DNA of 64,000 nucleotides, taken from the NCBI RefSeq assembly GCF_002920615.1, contig NZ_PQSU01000001.1, positions 310,001 through 374,000 of the forward strand, in the 5' to 3' direction. The stretch comes from Streptomyces sp. Ru62. Lineage in GTDB: Bacteria; Actinomycetota; Actinomycetes; Streptomycetales; Streptomycetaceae. Below, in pieces: positions 1-8,673 of the stretch. The stretch's first letter is position 1, and every line of letters starts with the position of its first letter. The notes beneath the pieces are model-generated. The model did not search any database, was not told the DNA's origin, and saw only the letters and a list, made by a program, of their open reading frames with translations. Made by a program: the position numbers and the translations under genes.

Positions 1-1
1 T

Positions 2-1975
2 ATCGGCATCCCGCACTGCCGTAGCGCCCATGTCACCGAACCCACCCTCGCGTTCGGCCGCAGCGCCGCCGGCATCGACTTCGGCGCAGCGGACGGCCCG
101 GCCGACCTGATCTTCCTGATCGCGGCGCCCGCCGGCGCCGACGACGCCCACCTCACGATCCTCTCCTCCCTCGCCCGCCAGCTGATGAACGCCGAGTTCA
201 CCTCCGCGCTGCGGGCGGTGGGCGACCCGGAGACGGCGGCCGCGCTGATCCGCGGCGACGAGGCACCGTCGGCGAAGACCGCCGAGGACACCTCCGAAGA
301 CACCGCTGCGGCCCCGGTGGCGGCCTCCACCGGCGCCGCAGCGGGCAGGACGGCGCACACCCCGGACGCGGGCACCGGGGACGCGGGCACCGGGGGCGCG
401 ACCCCGGAGAGCGCCCCCGCGGCGGACACCGCACCGCCCACCGCGGAGCCCGCCGACTCCGGCGAGCGTCCCTTCCGGGTCGTCGCCGTCACCTCCTGCC
501 CGACCGGTATCGCCCACACCTACATGGCGGCCGAGTCCCTGGAGAACGCCGGCCGCGAGGCAGGCGTCGAGGTGGTCGTCGAGACGCAGGGCTCGGCCGG
601 CTTCGCCCGGCTGGACCCGGCGGTGATCGCGGCGGCGGACGGCGTGATCTTCGCGCACGACGTGCCGGTGCGCGACAAGGACCGCTTCGCGGGCAAGCCG
701 ACCGTGGACGTCGGTGTGAAGGCGGGCATCAACCGCCCCGCCGAACTCCTCGCGGAGGTCCGCGAGAAGGCGGCGCGCGGCGAGGCGAGCGCCCCGGCGC
801 ACGCCTCGGCCGGTACGCCGGTCGACCGCGCGGGCGACTCCACCGAGGGCTACGGCACCAAGCTCCGCAAGTGGCTGATGTCCGGCGTCAGCTACATGGT
901 CCCGTTCGTCGCCGCCGGCGGTCTCCTCATCGCCCTGGGCTTCGCGATCGGCGGCTACAAGATCAACAAGGCGCCGTCGGTGATGGACCACTTCGTGTGG
1001 ACCCAGGCCGACAGCTGGGGCGCCCTGCTGTTCCAGATCGGCGGCGTGGCCTTCGGCTTCCTGGTCCCGGTCCTGGCCGGCTACATCGCCTACGGCATGG
1101 CGGACCGGCCCGGCCTGGTCCCCGGCTTCGTCGGCGGAGCGATCTCCCTCACCATCAACGCCGGCTTCCTCGGCGGTCTGGCGGCCGGTCTGATCGCCGG
1201 TGGCGTGGTGATGGCGATCCAGAAGCTGAACATCCCGGCGGCGTTGCGCGGCATCATGCCGGTGGTGGTGATCCCGCTGATCTCCTCGGCGATCGTCGGG
1301 TTCCTGATGTTCGTCGTGATCGGCAAGCCCATCGCCTCCGCGCAGAAGGGCCTGACCGACTGGCTGAACGGCCTCACCGGCACCAACGCCATCCTGCTGG
1401 GCGCCCTGCTCGGCCTGATGATGTGCTTCGACCTCGGCGGCCCGGTCAACAAGGTCGCCTACACCTTCGCCACCGCCGGCATCGCCGTCTCCGACCCCAG
1501 CGACTCCGCCATGAAGATCATGGCCGCGGTGATGGCGGCCGGTATGGTCCCGCCGCTGGCGATGGCCCTGGCCACCACCGTGCGCGGCAGGCTGTTCACG
1601 CAGACCGAGCGGGAGAACGGCAAGGCCGCCTGGGTGCTGGGCGCGTCCTTCATCTCCGAGGGCGCGATCCCGTTCGCGGCGGCCGACCCGCTGCGGGTCA
1701 TCCCGTCCTCGATGGTGGGCGGTGCGCTCACCGGCGCCCTGTCGATGGCCTTCGGCGCCACCCTGCGCGCCCCGCACGGCGGCATCTTCGTGGTCCCGCT
1801 GATCGGCAACCCGTTCCTGTACCTGGTGGCCATCGCGGCCGGTGTCTGTGTCACCACTGCCCTGGTGGTCCTCCTGAAGGGGCTGCGCAAGCCGGTTCCC
1901 GGGGCCACGGCCACCGATCCCGCCGCGCCGGCGGCCACCGCGCCGAAGGAGGCCAAGCAGCCGATAGCGGCCTGA
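2..1975 (+). CDS. fruA: Fructose-specific PTS permease EIIABC, 5' end outside window
   Basis: This integral membrane sugar permease phosphorylates fructose (usually to fructose-1-phosphate) as it imports it, using phosphate from HPr. The open frame runs in from the left edge. Its first residues are the end of an EIIA domain, with the phospho-His in a GIPHCRS motif (codon at 14-16). A Pro/Ala-rich linker follows, then an EIIB domain with the active Cys in VTSCPTGIAHT (about 495-520), then a multi-helix EIIC domain from about 870 that contains FDLGGPVNK. The 185 ATG lies inside the EIIA domain, so it is not the start. In Streptomyces fruA normally ends a fruR-fruK-fruA operon, and a strong hairpin follows here. 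Fructose specificity is a family-level inference. Confidence 0.93.
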   Translation: MGIPHCRSAHVTEPTLAFGRSAAGIDFGAADGPADLIFLIAAPAGADDAHLTILSSLARQLMNAEFTSALRAVGDPETAAALIRGDEAPSAKTAEDTSEDTAAAPVAASTGAAAGRTAHTPDAGTGDAGTGGATPESAPAADTAPPTAEPADSGERPFRVVAVTSCPTGIAHTYMAAESLENAGREAGVEVVVETQGSAGFARLDPAVIAAADGVIFAHDVPVRDKDRFAGKPTVDVGVKAGINRPAELLAEVREKAARGEASAPAHASAGTPVDRAGDSTEGYGTKLRKWLMSGVSYMVPFVAAGGLLIALGFAIGGYKINKAPSVMDHFVWTQADSWGALLFQIGGVAFGFLVPVLAGYIAYGMADRPGLVPGFVGGAISLTINAGFLGGLAAGLIAGGVVMAIQKLNIPAALRGIMPVVVIPLISSAIVGFLMFVVIGKPIASAQKGLTDWLNGLTGTNAILLGALLGLMMCFDLGGPVNKVAYTFATAGIAVSDPSDSAMKIMAAVMAAGMVPPLAMALATTVRGRLFTQTERENGKAAWVLGASFISEGAIPFAAADPLRVIPSSMVGGALTGALSMAFGATLRAPHGGIFVVPLIGNPFLYLVAIAAGVCVTTALVVLLKGLRKPVPGATATDPAAPAATAPKEAKQPIAA

Positions 1976-2069
1976 CCGCCGCACCCCGCCCACGGCGCGG
2001 CGCCCCACCCCTGCTGCCCCTTGTCCCTTTGGTTCGCTGTGAGTTGTTCACGGCACCTGCGAGATACGT

Positions 2070-2099
2070 CACGGTCCGGGACCAAAGTCCCGGACCGTG
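2070..2099 (+). terminator. Rho-independent-like hairpin after fruA
   Basis: There is a perfect 13-bp stem (CACGGTCCGGGAC at 2070-2082 and its complement at 2087-2099) with a CAAA loop. It has no U-tract, as is usual in Streptomyces. It probably ends the fructose PTS transcript before the small gene at 2116. Confidence 0.7.
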
Positions 2100-2115
2100 G
2101 TGTGTACTGGGAGGC

Positions 2116-2367
2116 ATGCCTGAACACGCCCCGACCCTCCAGCTGATCGGCGTGGCCGTCCTCGCCGTGGCGGCCGTCGTCTGGGCCGTCGTTCTGATGC
2201 GTCTGCTGCGCCGCGCCGGCCGCCGGACGGTCGTCCGGCGCTCCACCGCGCCGCTCCCGGCCCTGCCGAGTCAGACGCGGATCGGCCCCTCCCGGGAGTC
2301 CGTCGAGCTGACCCCCGCCGAACAGGACGCGTTCGCGGGCCTGGTACGGCACCTCGCCAACGGCTGA
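2116..2367 (+). CDS. Small single-pass membrane protein, unknown function
   Basis: This is an 83-residue protein starting at ATG, with a GGGAGG ribosome binding site just upstream. Residues 9-30 form one hydrophobic helix (LQLIGVAVLAVAAVVWAVVL). An Arg-rich cytoplasmic juxtamembrane stretch follows (LRRAGRRTVVRR), then a soluble tail with TPAEQDAFAGLVRHL. I recognise no domain. It ends 3 nt from the stop of the opposing DUF6227 gene, so the two are convergent. Function is unknown. Confidence 0.7.
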   Translation: MPEHAPTLQLIGVAVLAVAAVVWAVVLMRLLRRAGRRTVVRRSTAPLPALPSQTRIGPSRESVELTPAEQDAFAGLVRHLANG

Positions 2368-2370
2368 CCC

Positions 2371-3117
2371 TCAGCCCTGCCGGGTCGCGCGCCGCTCCAT
2401 CGCGTCCCGGGCGGCGTCCTCCGACAGGTAGACCTCGCACATGTGCCGTCCGTCGGGCGTCGCCGTGTGCTCGACCTCCCACAGGGAGATCTCGGTGCCG
2501 TCCGGCAGCAGGAAGGCGTGCTCGTACAGCGCGTAGCTCAGCCCGGTCCGTCCGGCCCGCCCGGGCCGGCCGAAGGCCTGGGTGATCTCGTGCGCGGTCG
2601 CCGTCGCCAGCAGCGCCGCCGTCCGCTCGTCGGGCCGGTCCGGGTTCTCCGCGCGGCGCAGCAGCCGGCGCGCGTGGTCCGCCGAGTCGTCGGCGGCGAA
2701 CATGTGCCGGGGCTCGGGAATCGCCCACAGCCGCATCAGCCCGGGCAGCTCGAAGTCCCGCGTCTCCGGGGGCAGACCGAGCCGTGCCGTGGCGGTCTGC
2801 ACCTCCTCCTCGTCGACGTACACCTCGTGCTCCGGCTCGCTGCCCGGCGTGGGGTTGTGCACCAGCTCCCACAGCGTGACCGCCGAGCCGTCGGCGAGCA
2901 GCCAGGTGTGCCGGTACGTCTCCCGGTGCAGCCCCGCGCTGTGGTACGCGGAGTGCAGCGAACTGTCGTGCGCCAGCGCGCAGTCGAGTCGCCTCATCAC
3001 CTCGTCGGGCAGCTCGAAGGAGTTCAGGGCACGGCCGAGGAGCCGCGCGAGATGCTCCTCAGGAGACTCGGGCGACTCGGCTGGTTCGTACGCTGCCGTC
3101 TCGTACGGAACGCTCAA
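2371..3117 (-). CDS. DUF6227-like conserved Streptomyces protein
   Basis: This is a 248-residue soluble protein. Two halves look like an internal duplication: DGSAVTLWELVHNPTP...EHEVYVDEEE around residues 75-105 and DGTEISLWEVEHTATP...MCEVYLSEDA around residues 205-235. There is no signal peptide, membrane segment or catalytic motif. The protein resembles a Streptomyces-specific family I know as DUF6227, by recollection of the overall pattern rather than by a search. It is transcribed alone; its upstream region carries a 15-bp palindrome at 3175-3189. No function can be assigned. Confidence 0.75.
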   Translation of the reverse strand: MSVPYETAAYEPAESPESPEEHLARLLGRALNSFELPDEVMRRLDCALAHDSSLHSAYHSAGLHRETYRHTWLLADGSAVTLWELVHNPTPGSEPEHEVYVDEEEVQTATARLGLPPETRDFELPGLMRLWAIPEPRHMFAADDSADHARRLLRRAENPDRPDERTAALLATATAHEITQAFGRPGRAGRTGLSYALYEHAFLLPDGTEISLWEVEHTATPDGRHMCEVYLSEDAARDAMERRATRQG

Positions 3118-3174
3118 GGCTTCTCCCGGCGTTGCTGCATGTCACCTTGTGGGTGCATACCGTAGCCCCTCGGT

Positions 3175-3189
3175 CGGACATCATGTCCG
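3175..3189. promoter_or_regulatory. 15-bp perfect palindrome upstream of the DUF6227 gene
   Basis: The sequence CGGACAT-C-ATGTCCG is a perfect inverted repeat about 58 bp upstream of the start at 3117. It is a plausible operator for a dimeric regulator; the regulator is not identifiable. Confidence 0.45.
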
Positions 3190-3220
3190 GGAACCGAGAA
3201 AACGTACGGCGGGAAAACGC

Positions 3221-3253
3221 GCGGGCCGCGCGAAAAGTTCCCGCGCGGCCCGC
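3221..3253 (-). terminator. Hairpin terminator after the L,D-transpeptidase gene
   Basis: A 12-bp GC stem (GCGGGCCGCGCG and its complement) with a 9-nt A-rich loop lies 22 bp beyond the stop of the gene ending at 3275. It separates that gene from the DUF6227 gene. Confidence 0.65.
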
Positions 3254-3274
3254 CGTCCTGTCAAAACCCGCCGC

Positions 3275-4492
3275 TCAGACGGCACTTCCCGCGGTCCAGG
3301 CGCTCCACGGCATGTTCCAGCCGTTGAGGCCGTTGTCCGGGGCGACCGTCGTGTCGGGGGAGTTCTTCACGATCACCACGTCGCCGACGAGCGAGTTGTC
3401 GTAGAACCACTTGGCCGACGTGGCGCCCTGCGCCCCCTGCACGTCCGCGAGGCCGACGCAGCCGTGGCTGGTGCCCTCCCGCCCGAACGGCGGGTTGCCC
3501 CTGTTGTACCAGTAGTTGCCGTGGATGAACGTCCCCGACGACGTCAGCCGCATCGCGTGCGGCACGTCCGGTATGTCGTACTCCCCGCCGAAGCCGACCG
3601 TCGAGCCGTTCATGCGGGTCTGCACGAACTTCTCGGAGATCACCATCTGCCCGTTGTACGTGGTGTGCTGCGGGCTGCCCGCCGAGATCGGCACCGTCTT
3701 GACGGTCCGGCCGTCCCGTACGACCGTCATGGTCTGCGTGTGGACGTCGACCGTGGAGACCTGCGACCGGCCGGCCGTGAAGGAGACGGTCTTCTTCTGC
3801 ACCCCGTAGACGCCCTGGGCGCCCTGGACCCCGTCCAGGTCGATGTTCATCGTGACCTTGGAACCGGCCTTCCAGTACTCCTGCGGCCGGAAGTCGAGCC
3901 GCCGGTCACCGAACCAGTGCCCGACGACCTGCTGGCCGCTGGTGGTGTTCACCGTGATGTGCGACTGCACGGCCTTCTTGTCGGTGATCGACTTGTCGAA
4001 GGTGAACGACACCGGCATGCCGACCCCGACCGTCGTGCCGTCGTCCGGCGTGTAGGTGCCGATGAAGCTGTTCGCCGAGGTGACGGTGGTGAAGATGGAG
4101 TTGGCCGCCGCCGTGCGCCCCTCGGCGTCCTTCGCGGTCGCGGATATCCGGTACTTCGTCCCGCGCTCCAGTTGCTCCTTCGGCTTCCAGGCGTGGCCGT
4201 CCGCAGATATCGCCCCCGGCACGGTCTGCCCCGACCCCGCCACTGTCATCTTCACATCGGTCAGCCTGCCGTCGCTGACCTTCACCCCGGTCGCGTTGAT
4301 GGACGCCCCCGTCGAACCGTCCTTGGCCGAGATCGCTATCTTCGCCGTCGACGTCTTCGGGGAGTCCTTGCCCCCCTTGCTGTCGTCGCTCGCCTTGGCG
4401 CTGCCGCCGCAGGCGGTCAGGGTGAGGGCGCCGACCATCAGGGCGGCACAGGCCCCGAGTGCGCGCCGCGCTGCAATGTCCGGCGTTGTCAC
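3275..4492 (-). CDS. L,D-transpeptidase (YkuD) lipoprotein with Ig-like domain
   Basis: This is a predicted surface lipoprotein of 405 residues that forms 3-3 peptidoglycan cross-links or anchors proteins to meso-/LL-DAP. The signal peptide ends in a lipobox (ALTLTAC), so Cys about 29 would be lipidated. An Asp/Ser/Lys linker, a Big_5/Ig-like region (residues about 50-240) and a C-terminal YkuD domain follow. The catalytic signature is a first His in FIHGNYW and SHGCVGL with Cys345. The residue after SHGCV is Gly where many family members have Arg or Asn. The GTG start at 4492 is chosen because the lipoprotein signal begins there and GGGAG lies just upstream; the longer upstream frame is shadow. 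This layout matches actinobacterial LdtMt2-type enzymes. Confidence 0.92.
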   Translation of the reverse strand: MTTPDIAARRALGACAALMVGALTLTACGGSAKASDDSKGGKDSPKTSTAKIAISAKDGSTGASINATGVKVSDGRLTDVKMTVAGSGQTVPGAISADGHAWKPKEQLERGTKYRISATAKDAEGRTAAANSIFTTVTSANSFIGTYTPDDGTTVGVGMPVSFTFDKSITDKKAVQSHITVNTTSGQQVVGHWFGDRRLDFRPQEYWKAGSKVTMNIDLDGVQGAQGVYGVQKKTVSFTAGRSQVSTVDVHTQTMTVVRDGRTVKTVPISAGSPQHTTYNGQMVISEKFVQTRMNGSTVGFGGEYDIPDVPHAMRLTSSGTFIHGNYWYNRGNPPFGREGTSHGCVGLADVQGAQGATSAKWFYDNSLVGDVVIVKNSPDTTVAPDNGLNGWNMPWSAWTAGSAV

Positions 4493-4641
4493 GGGCTGCT
4501 CCCAGTTCGTGTGATGTGCGTGATCCGTTCCAGTGCGTGAAGAAAGAGGGCGCCGACGCCGGGGAAGGTTCCCTCCCGGTCCCTTGAACGCCCTCACGTG
4601 ACAGAACCGCGACAATCCACCCCGTCCCCGGGGCCGTACCG

Positions 4642-5667
4642 TTACCCGTTCCCGTACAACTCCCCGTAGGACGGCCACACTCCGCCCGGCCCTTCGACCG
4701 ACTCGGCCGCGCGCACGGCCCGGACGATGGCGCGCGTCACCACGTCCGCGCCGGCGGCGAGGATGTCGTTGAGCGCCAAGGGGTGCGTGTCCAGCGCGCG
4801 GGTGCCGGTCGCCAGCGCGAACACCGTGTCCCCGTCGTTCAGGAGGTGCACCGGCCGTACGGCGCGCGCGATGCCGTCGTGCGCGGTGCCTGCCAGCTTC
4901 TGCGCCTGCGCCTTGGAGAGGTCCGCGTCCGTCGCGACCACAGCCAGCGTCGTGTTGAGCGGCGCCGGGCCGTTCCCGGCGGCGGCCTCGTCCAGGCGCC
5001 GACACGCGGCCTCGTGCACCCGCGCCTCCGGATACTCGACCCGTCCCTGGAACAACTCCCCGTACAGCGCCCCCGTTTCCGGATCCAGCACCGAGCCCGC
5101 GGCGTTCGCCACCACCAGTGCCGCCACCGTGATCCCCGATGCGAGCACCGTGCTCGCGGTGCCCACCCCGCCCTTGAGCCGTCCGGTGACGGCGCCCGTG
5201 CCCGCGCCGACACACCCCTGCGCCACCCGGGCTCCCGGCGAAGCGGCCGCCGCGGCCTCCACCGCCGCGCGTCCCGTCCCCGCGTCCGGACGGGCCCGGA
5301 AGTCCCCGCCGCGCCCCAGGTCGAAGACGCACGCGGCGGGCACCACCGGCACGACATGCGCGGGATCCGTCCCCACCCGCACGCCCCGCTCCCGCTCCTC
5401 CAGCCAGGCCATCACCCCGGAGGCCGCGTCGAGCCCGTACGCGCTGCCTCCGGTCAGCACGACGGCGTCGACCGTCCGCACCACGTTGCGCGGGTCGAGC
5501 GCGTCGGTTTCCTTGGTGCCGGGGCCACCGCCGCGCACGTCCACGGCCGCCACCGCGCCGCCCACGGGGGCGAGGACGACCGTCGTGCCGGTGAGCCACC
5601 CGTCGCCGGTCCGGGTGGCGTGCCCCACGCGCAGCCCGGCGACGTCCGTCAATGCGTCAGCTGTCAT
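4642..5667 (-). CDS. P1 (DmpA/NylC-like) family peptidase
   Basis: This is a 341-residue cytosolic protein of the Ntn-hydrolase P1 family, whose members include D-aminopeptidase DmpA and 6-aminohexanoate-oligomer hydrolase NylC. The frame opens with LTDVAGLRVGHATR, typical of the family. It carries the Gly-rich GGSAYGLDAASGVM segment and the LNTTLAVVATDADL motif, where family members self-cleave before the nucleophilic Ser/Thr. The ATG at 5667 is preferred over an upstream in-frame start because homology begins immediately after it. The natural substrate cannot be read from sequence; a small peptide or amide is likely. It is followed 40 nt upstream by the LtrA-like gene on the same strand. 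Confidence 0.88.
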   Translation of the reverse strand: MTADALTDVAGLRVGHATRTGDGWLTGTTVVLAPVGGAVAAVDVRGGGPGTKETDALDPRNVVRTVDAVVLTGGSAYGLDAASGVMAWLEERERGVRVGTDPAHVVPVVPAACVFDLGRGGDFRARPDAGTGRAAVEAAAAASPGARVAQGCVGAGTGAVTGRLKGGVGTASTVLASGITVAALVVANAAGSVLDPETGALYGELFQGRVEYPEARVHEAACRRLDEAAAGNGPAPLNTTLAVVATDADLSKAQAQKLAGTAHDGIARAVRPVHLLNDGDTVFALATGTRALDTHPLALNDILAAGADVVTRAIVRAVRAAESVEGPGGVWPSYGELYGNG

Positions 5668-5707
5668 GGACGCCAGTCTGGCCCAGTCCGGCGCGCTGCC
5701 CGGGAGG

Positions 5708-6946
5708 TCAGCCGGCCGTGGCGGTGGTGCTCGCCGCACGCTCCCGGCCGGCCGTGCGCGCCGTCAGGATCACTCCGGCCGCCACCGAGGCCGCGGACAC
5801 CAGTCCCGCCGCGAGCACCGCCCAGTCGCCCAGGAAGGTGCAGCAGATAACCAGCAGAGCCGTGACCGGCAGCACCAGCTGCTGGGCGAGGCCCGCCTTG
5901 AAGTGCCGGGCATGCAGCGCCCACACGGTCAGCAGGTACAGCGCCGTCGGCAGGGTGACGGCGGCAGAGGCGGACAGGGTGGAGATGTGCGCCTTGCCGA
6001 CCGCCTGTTCCACGGCGACCTCCAGGCCCGCGCCGATCGCCGCCGCCGAGGCGAAGACCAGGTAGTGGCCGTAGCCCCAGACGAACGCCCGCCGGCTGGA
6101 GCGCAGGTGGCCGTGGATGGGCACCACGAAGTAGATCCACCACGCGGAGAAGACGACCAGCAGTCCGCCCGCCGCGATGGGCAGCAGCTCGCCCAGCGCG
6201 TTCTGCTCGTCCGCGGCCGACTTCACCGCCACCGTGGCCGCGGCGATCGTCTCGCCGAGCACGATGATCGTGAACAGTCCGTACCGCTCGGCGATGTGAT
6301 GCGGGTGCCAGGAGGTGTTCTGGGCCCTCTCGGCGTAGAGCGGCACGCACAGTTCCGCAAGCACCATCACCAGGAAGACCCAGGGCCTGGCCGGCTCCGG
6401 CAGCACCACCAGCCCGATCCAGCCGATCTGGCACAGCAGCACGCCACCCGCGTACCGGAACGCCATGGTCCGTTCCGCGCCCGGCGCCGATCTCGCGGCT
6501 CTCAGCCACTGCCAGACCATGGCCAGCCGCATGATCACATAGCCGAGCCAGACCAGGAAGAAGTCGTGCTGCGTGGCGGCGCGGGAGATCCCGGCGGCCA
6601 GCACCAGGACGCCGGCGATCTGCACCAGGGTGACCACCCGGTAGAGGGCGTCGTCGTTGTCGTACGCCGAGGCGAACCAGCTGAAGTTCATCCACGCCCA
6701 CCAGATGGCGAAGAACAGCATCGCGTAGGTGAGGATCCCGTCGCTCGCGTGGCCCGCCGCCACGGCGTGCACCAGCTGCACACCCGCCTGCGCGACCGCC
6801 ACGACGAAGCACAGGTCGAAGAAGAGCTCCAGCGAGGAGGCGACCCGGTGCGCCTCGTCGCGTCCGCGGGCGGTGAGCCGCCGCAGGGGGCCGGAGGGCT
6901 TCGGGGCGCCCGAGGGGGCGGGCGTGGGAGGGGAACTCGACGTCAT
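5708..6946 (-). CDS. Low temperature requirement protein A (LtrA)-like membrane protein
   Basis: This 412-residue polytopic protein has about ten to twelve hydrophobic helices. Family hallmarks are ELFFDLCFVVAVAQ near residue 40, WWAWMNFSWFASAYDNDD near residue 85 and ERYGLFTIIVLGE near residue 210. LtrA proteins were named from a Listeria cold-growth mutant, and their biochemical role is still unclear. The start is the ATG at 6946, followed by a Pro/Ser-rich cytoplasmic tail. The gene lies 40 nt from the P1 peptidase on the same strand, so the two may be cotranscribed. Confidence 0.88.
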   Translation of the reverse strand: MTSSSPPTPAPSGAPKPSGPLRRLTARGRDEAHRVASSLELFFDLCFVVAVAQAGVQLVHAVAAGHASDGILTYAMLFFAIWWAWMNFSWFASAYDNDDALYRVVTLVQIAGVLVLAAGISRAATQHDFFLVWLGYVIMRLAMVWQWLRAARSAPGAERTMAFRYAGGVLLCQIGWIGLVVLPEPARPWVFLVMVLAELCVPLYAERAQNTSWHPHHIAERYGLFTIIVLGETIAAATVAVKSAADEQNALGELLPIAAGGLLVVFSAWWIYFVVPIHGHLRSSRRAFVWGYGHYLVFASAAAIGAGLEVAVEQAVGKAHISTLSASAAVTLPTALYLLTVWALHARHFKAGLAQQLVLPVTALLVICCTFLGDWAVLAAGLVSAASVAAGVILTARTAGRERAASTTATAG

Positions 6947-7069
6947 GGTTCCCAGCACAGCAGAAAACCGGCCTGAAATCCTGTGCGGGCCTTCGCAGGT
7001 GGAGGAGCGGCCTCCGGCCCCGTGCGATCCCAGGCCGGAGGGTTCCGGCGGGCGCCGTACCCTGGACGC

Positions 7070-7246
7070 ATGAGCACCGCCCGTGAACCCGAGCCGCGCG
7101 ACCCGAAGCCCGCGCTCGTCTTCGACGACCCGCTGGACCAGCAGTCCTCGGACGACACCGACCGCGGGTGGGGCGAGCGCCCGGACGGCGACAGTGCTGC
7201 CGACCTGAAGCGCTTCCTGGACGAGAAGCCGCCCCACCACCTCTGA
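7070..7246 (+). CDS. Small acidic conserved hypothetical protein
   Basis: This is a 58-residue hydrophilic protein rich in Asp, Glu and Pro, ending DLKRFLDEKPPHHL. It has no Cys, membrane segment or recognised domain. It starts with ATG in the gap between the divergent ltrA-like gene and the convergent mscL. Similar tiny proteins occur at this position in other Streptomyces, as I remember it. Function is unknown. Confidence 0.6.
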   Translation: MSTAREPEPRDPKPALVFDDPLDQQSSDDTDRGWGERPDGDSAADLKRFLDEKPPHHL

Positions 7247-7266
7247 GCGGTCCGCGGGAGGCGCCG

Positions 7267-7743
7267 CTAGCGCTCGTCGTGCCCGGCCCCGCGCCGCGCC
7301 ACCAGCGCGTCGCGGATCTCCTTGAGCACCTCCAGTTCGGTCACCTCGACCACTTCCTTCGTGCCCTCCCGGGCCGCCTTCCGGGCCGCCTGCCGGGCCA
7401 GGTACTTCGACATCGGCAGGACCATCAGGAAGTACACCACCGCCGCGGTGATCAGGAAGCTGAGCGTGGACCCGAGGACGGAGCCCCACATGATCGGCAC
7501 GCCGCTCTTGACCGTGCCGTCCGCGGCCACCTGGCACGGGTCCTTCAGGCAGGAGCTGTAGTTGTCGAGGCTCTGGGTGCCGATCGCCCCGACCAGCGGG
7601 TTGATGATCCCCTTCACGATCGAGTTGACGATGTTCGTGAAGGCCGCGCCGATGACCACCGCGACCGCCAGATCGACGACGTTGCCGCGCATCAGGAAGG
7701 CTTTGAAGCCCTGCCAGACGCCCGGATCCTTCTTCACGCTCAC
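7267..7743 (-). CDS. mscL: Large-conductance mechanosensitive channel MscL
   Basis: This 158-residue membrane protein forms a homopentameric channel that opens under bilayer tension to release solutes on osmotic downshock. The family core is clear: an N-terminal amphipathic helix with [23 protein letters not shown]1 continuing to [18 protein letters not shown], a periplasmic loop, TM2 about residues 85-110 and a C-terminal charged helix. The loop carries two Cys (SSCLKDPC), unusual against short bacterial MscL loops. The GTG at 7743 is chosen because GAGGAG lies 10 nt upstream; the longer ATG frame lacks a site. In Mycobacterium tuberculosis mscL also sits near ruc, galU and glp. Confidence 0.95.
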   Translation of the reverse strand: MSVKKDPGVWQGFKAFLMRGNVVDLAVAVVIGAAFTNIVNSIVKGIINPLVGAIGTQSLDNYSSCLKDPCQVAADGTVKSGVPIMWGSVLGSTLSFLITAAVVYFLMVLPMSKYLARQAARKAAREGTKEVVEVTELEVLKEIRDALVARRGAGHDER

Positions 7744-7890
7744 TTGGGGGACTCTCCTCGCGTGCACAGGGTGTGGAACGAAACGCTCCGCAACCTACGG
7801 CACGGTGCGGATGTCGTGTCCACTGCCGTAACCGGATCGAGGCCCTCGCCCAGACGTCGGCCACGGCACGGAGCGCGCGTACGAGCCGGT

Positions 7891-8550
7891 TCAGCACAGC
7901 GTCACCGCCAGGCGCGCGGTGGCGCTCGCGCCCACCAGCCGGGCCGCCGTGGGCCGCGGCACCGACAGCACCACCAGCGCACCGCTCTCGGCCGCGCCGG
8001 CCGGCGGTTCCGGCACCTCCCTCACCCGTGCACCGCGCGCCAGCACCCGGACGCCGGCCCCGGCCGACGGGTCCTCCGCGGCGATCACGTCGACACGGTC
8101 ACCGGAGCGCAGCAGGCGCACCGTGTCGGCGTCGGCGATCCGGACCGGCGCGGTCACCACCTCGACCACCGGGCGGGGTCGTACGGGCGCCGCCCCCCGA
8201 TGGCTGTGGGCCCGCTCCGTGCCGTGCGGTTCCGCCCCGGTCCGGGGTCCCGCGGCCACGAGTGCCACCGCCGTCACCGCGAGCCCGGCCGCGACCGCCC
8301 GCCCACGATGCCGTAGGAACCGCTGCAGCCGGTACCGCCCGCCGCGCACCCGGACCGGATCGAACGGGGGCACCTCACGGGTCGGCGGGGCCTCCGTGCC
8401 CAGCGGACGCGGAGGTCGCAGCGGGGGCGGGAACGAGGGGCGAGCGGCGGAGAACGAGGGCGGTGGGGCGGCGGAGAACGAGGGCGAGCGCGGGAGTGAG
8501 GGGGAGGGCGAGGGTGGGAGCGGGAGGGATGAGGAGGGCATGGGGGTCAC
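7891..8550 (-). CDS. SAF-domain (CpaB/RcpC-like) membrane protein
   Basis: This is a 219-residue protein. Residues 1-55 are a low-complexity Pro/Ser-rich tail, residues about 83-100 form one membrane helix (AVAAGLAVTAVALVAAG), and the extracytoplasmic part resembles a SAF domain, with PVRIADADTVRLLRSGDRVDVI and a later VLSVPRPTAARLVGA. SAF/RcpC domains occur in Flp pilus assembly protein CpaB and in sialic acid synthases. No pilus genes are nearby, so an Flp role is not supported. The GTG at 8550 is the furthest start but has only a weak ribosome binding site; ATG at 8541 is an alternative. Confidence 0.75.
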   Translation of the reverse strand: MTPMPSSSLPLPPSPSPSLPRSPSFSAAPPPSFSAARPSFPPPLRPPRPLGTEAPPTREVPPFDPVRVRGGRYRLQRFLRHRGRAVAAGLAVTAVALVAAGPRTGAEPHGTERAHSHRGAAPVRPRPVVEVVTAPVRIADADTVRLLRSGDRVDVIAAEDPSAGAGVRVLARGARVREVPEPPAGAAESGALVVLSVPRPTAARLVGASATARLAVTLC

Positions 8551-8673
8551 CGCCTGCGACGAGGAGTTCGGCTTGCGATGCCACGATGACGCCTCGCGCC
8601 GGATCCCGCCGGGGCCGGTGGATCACGGACGGATTGTGGATAACTCACCCACCCGAAGGAGCGGTTCCGCGCC

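Noticed and set aside
871..2367. A 498-residue plus-strand frame covering fruA and the small membrane protein
   Set aside because: It is out of frame with fruA and Arg-rich. Only its last 83 codons (2116-2367) form a sensible protein.
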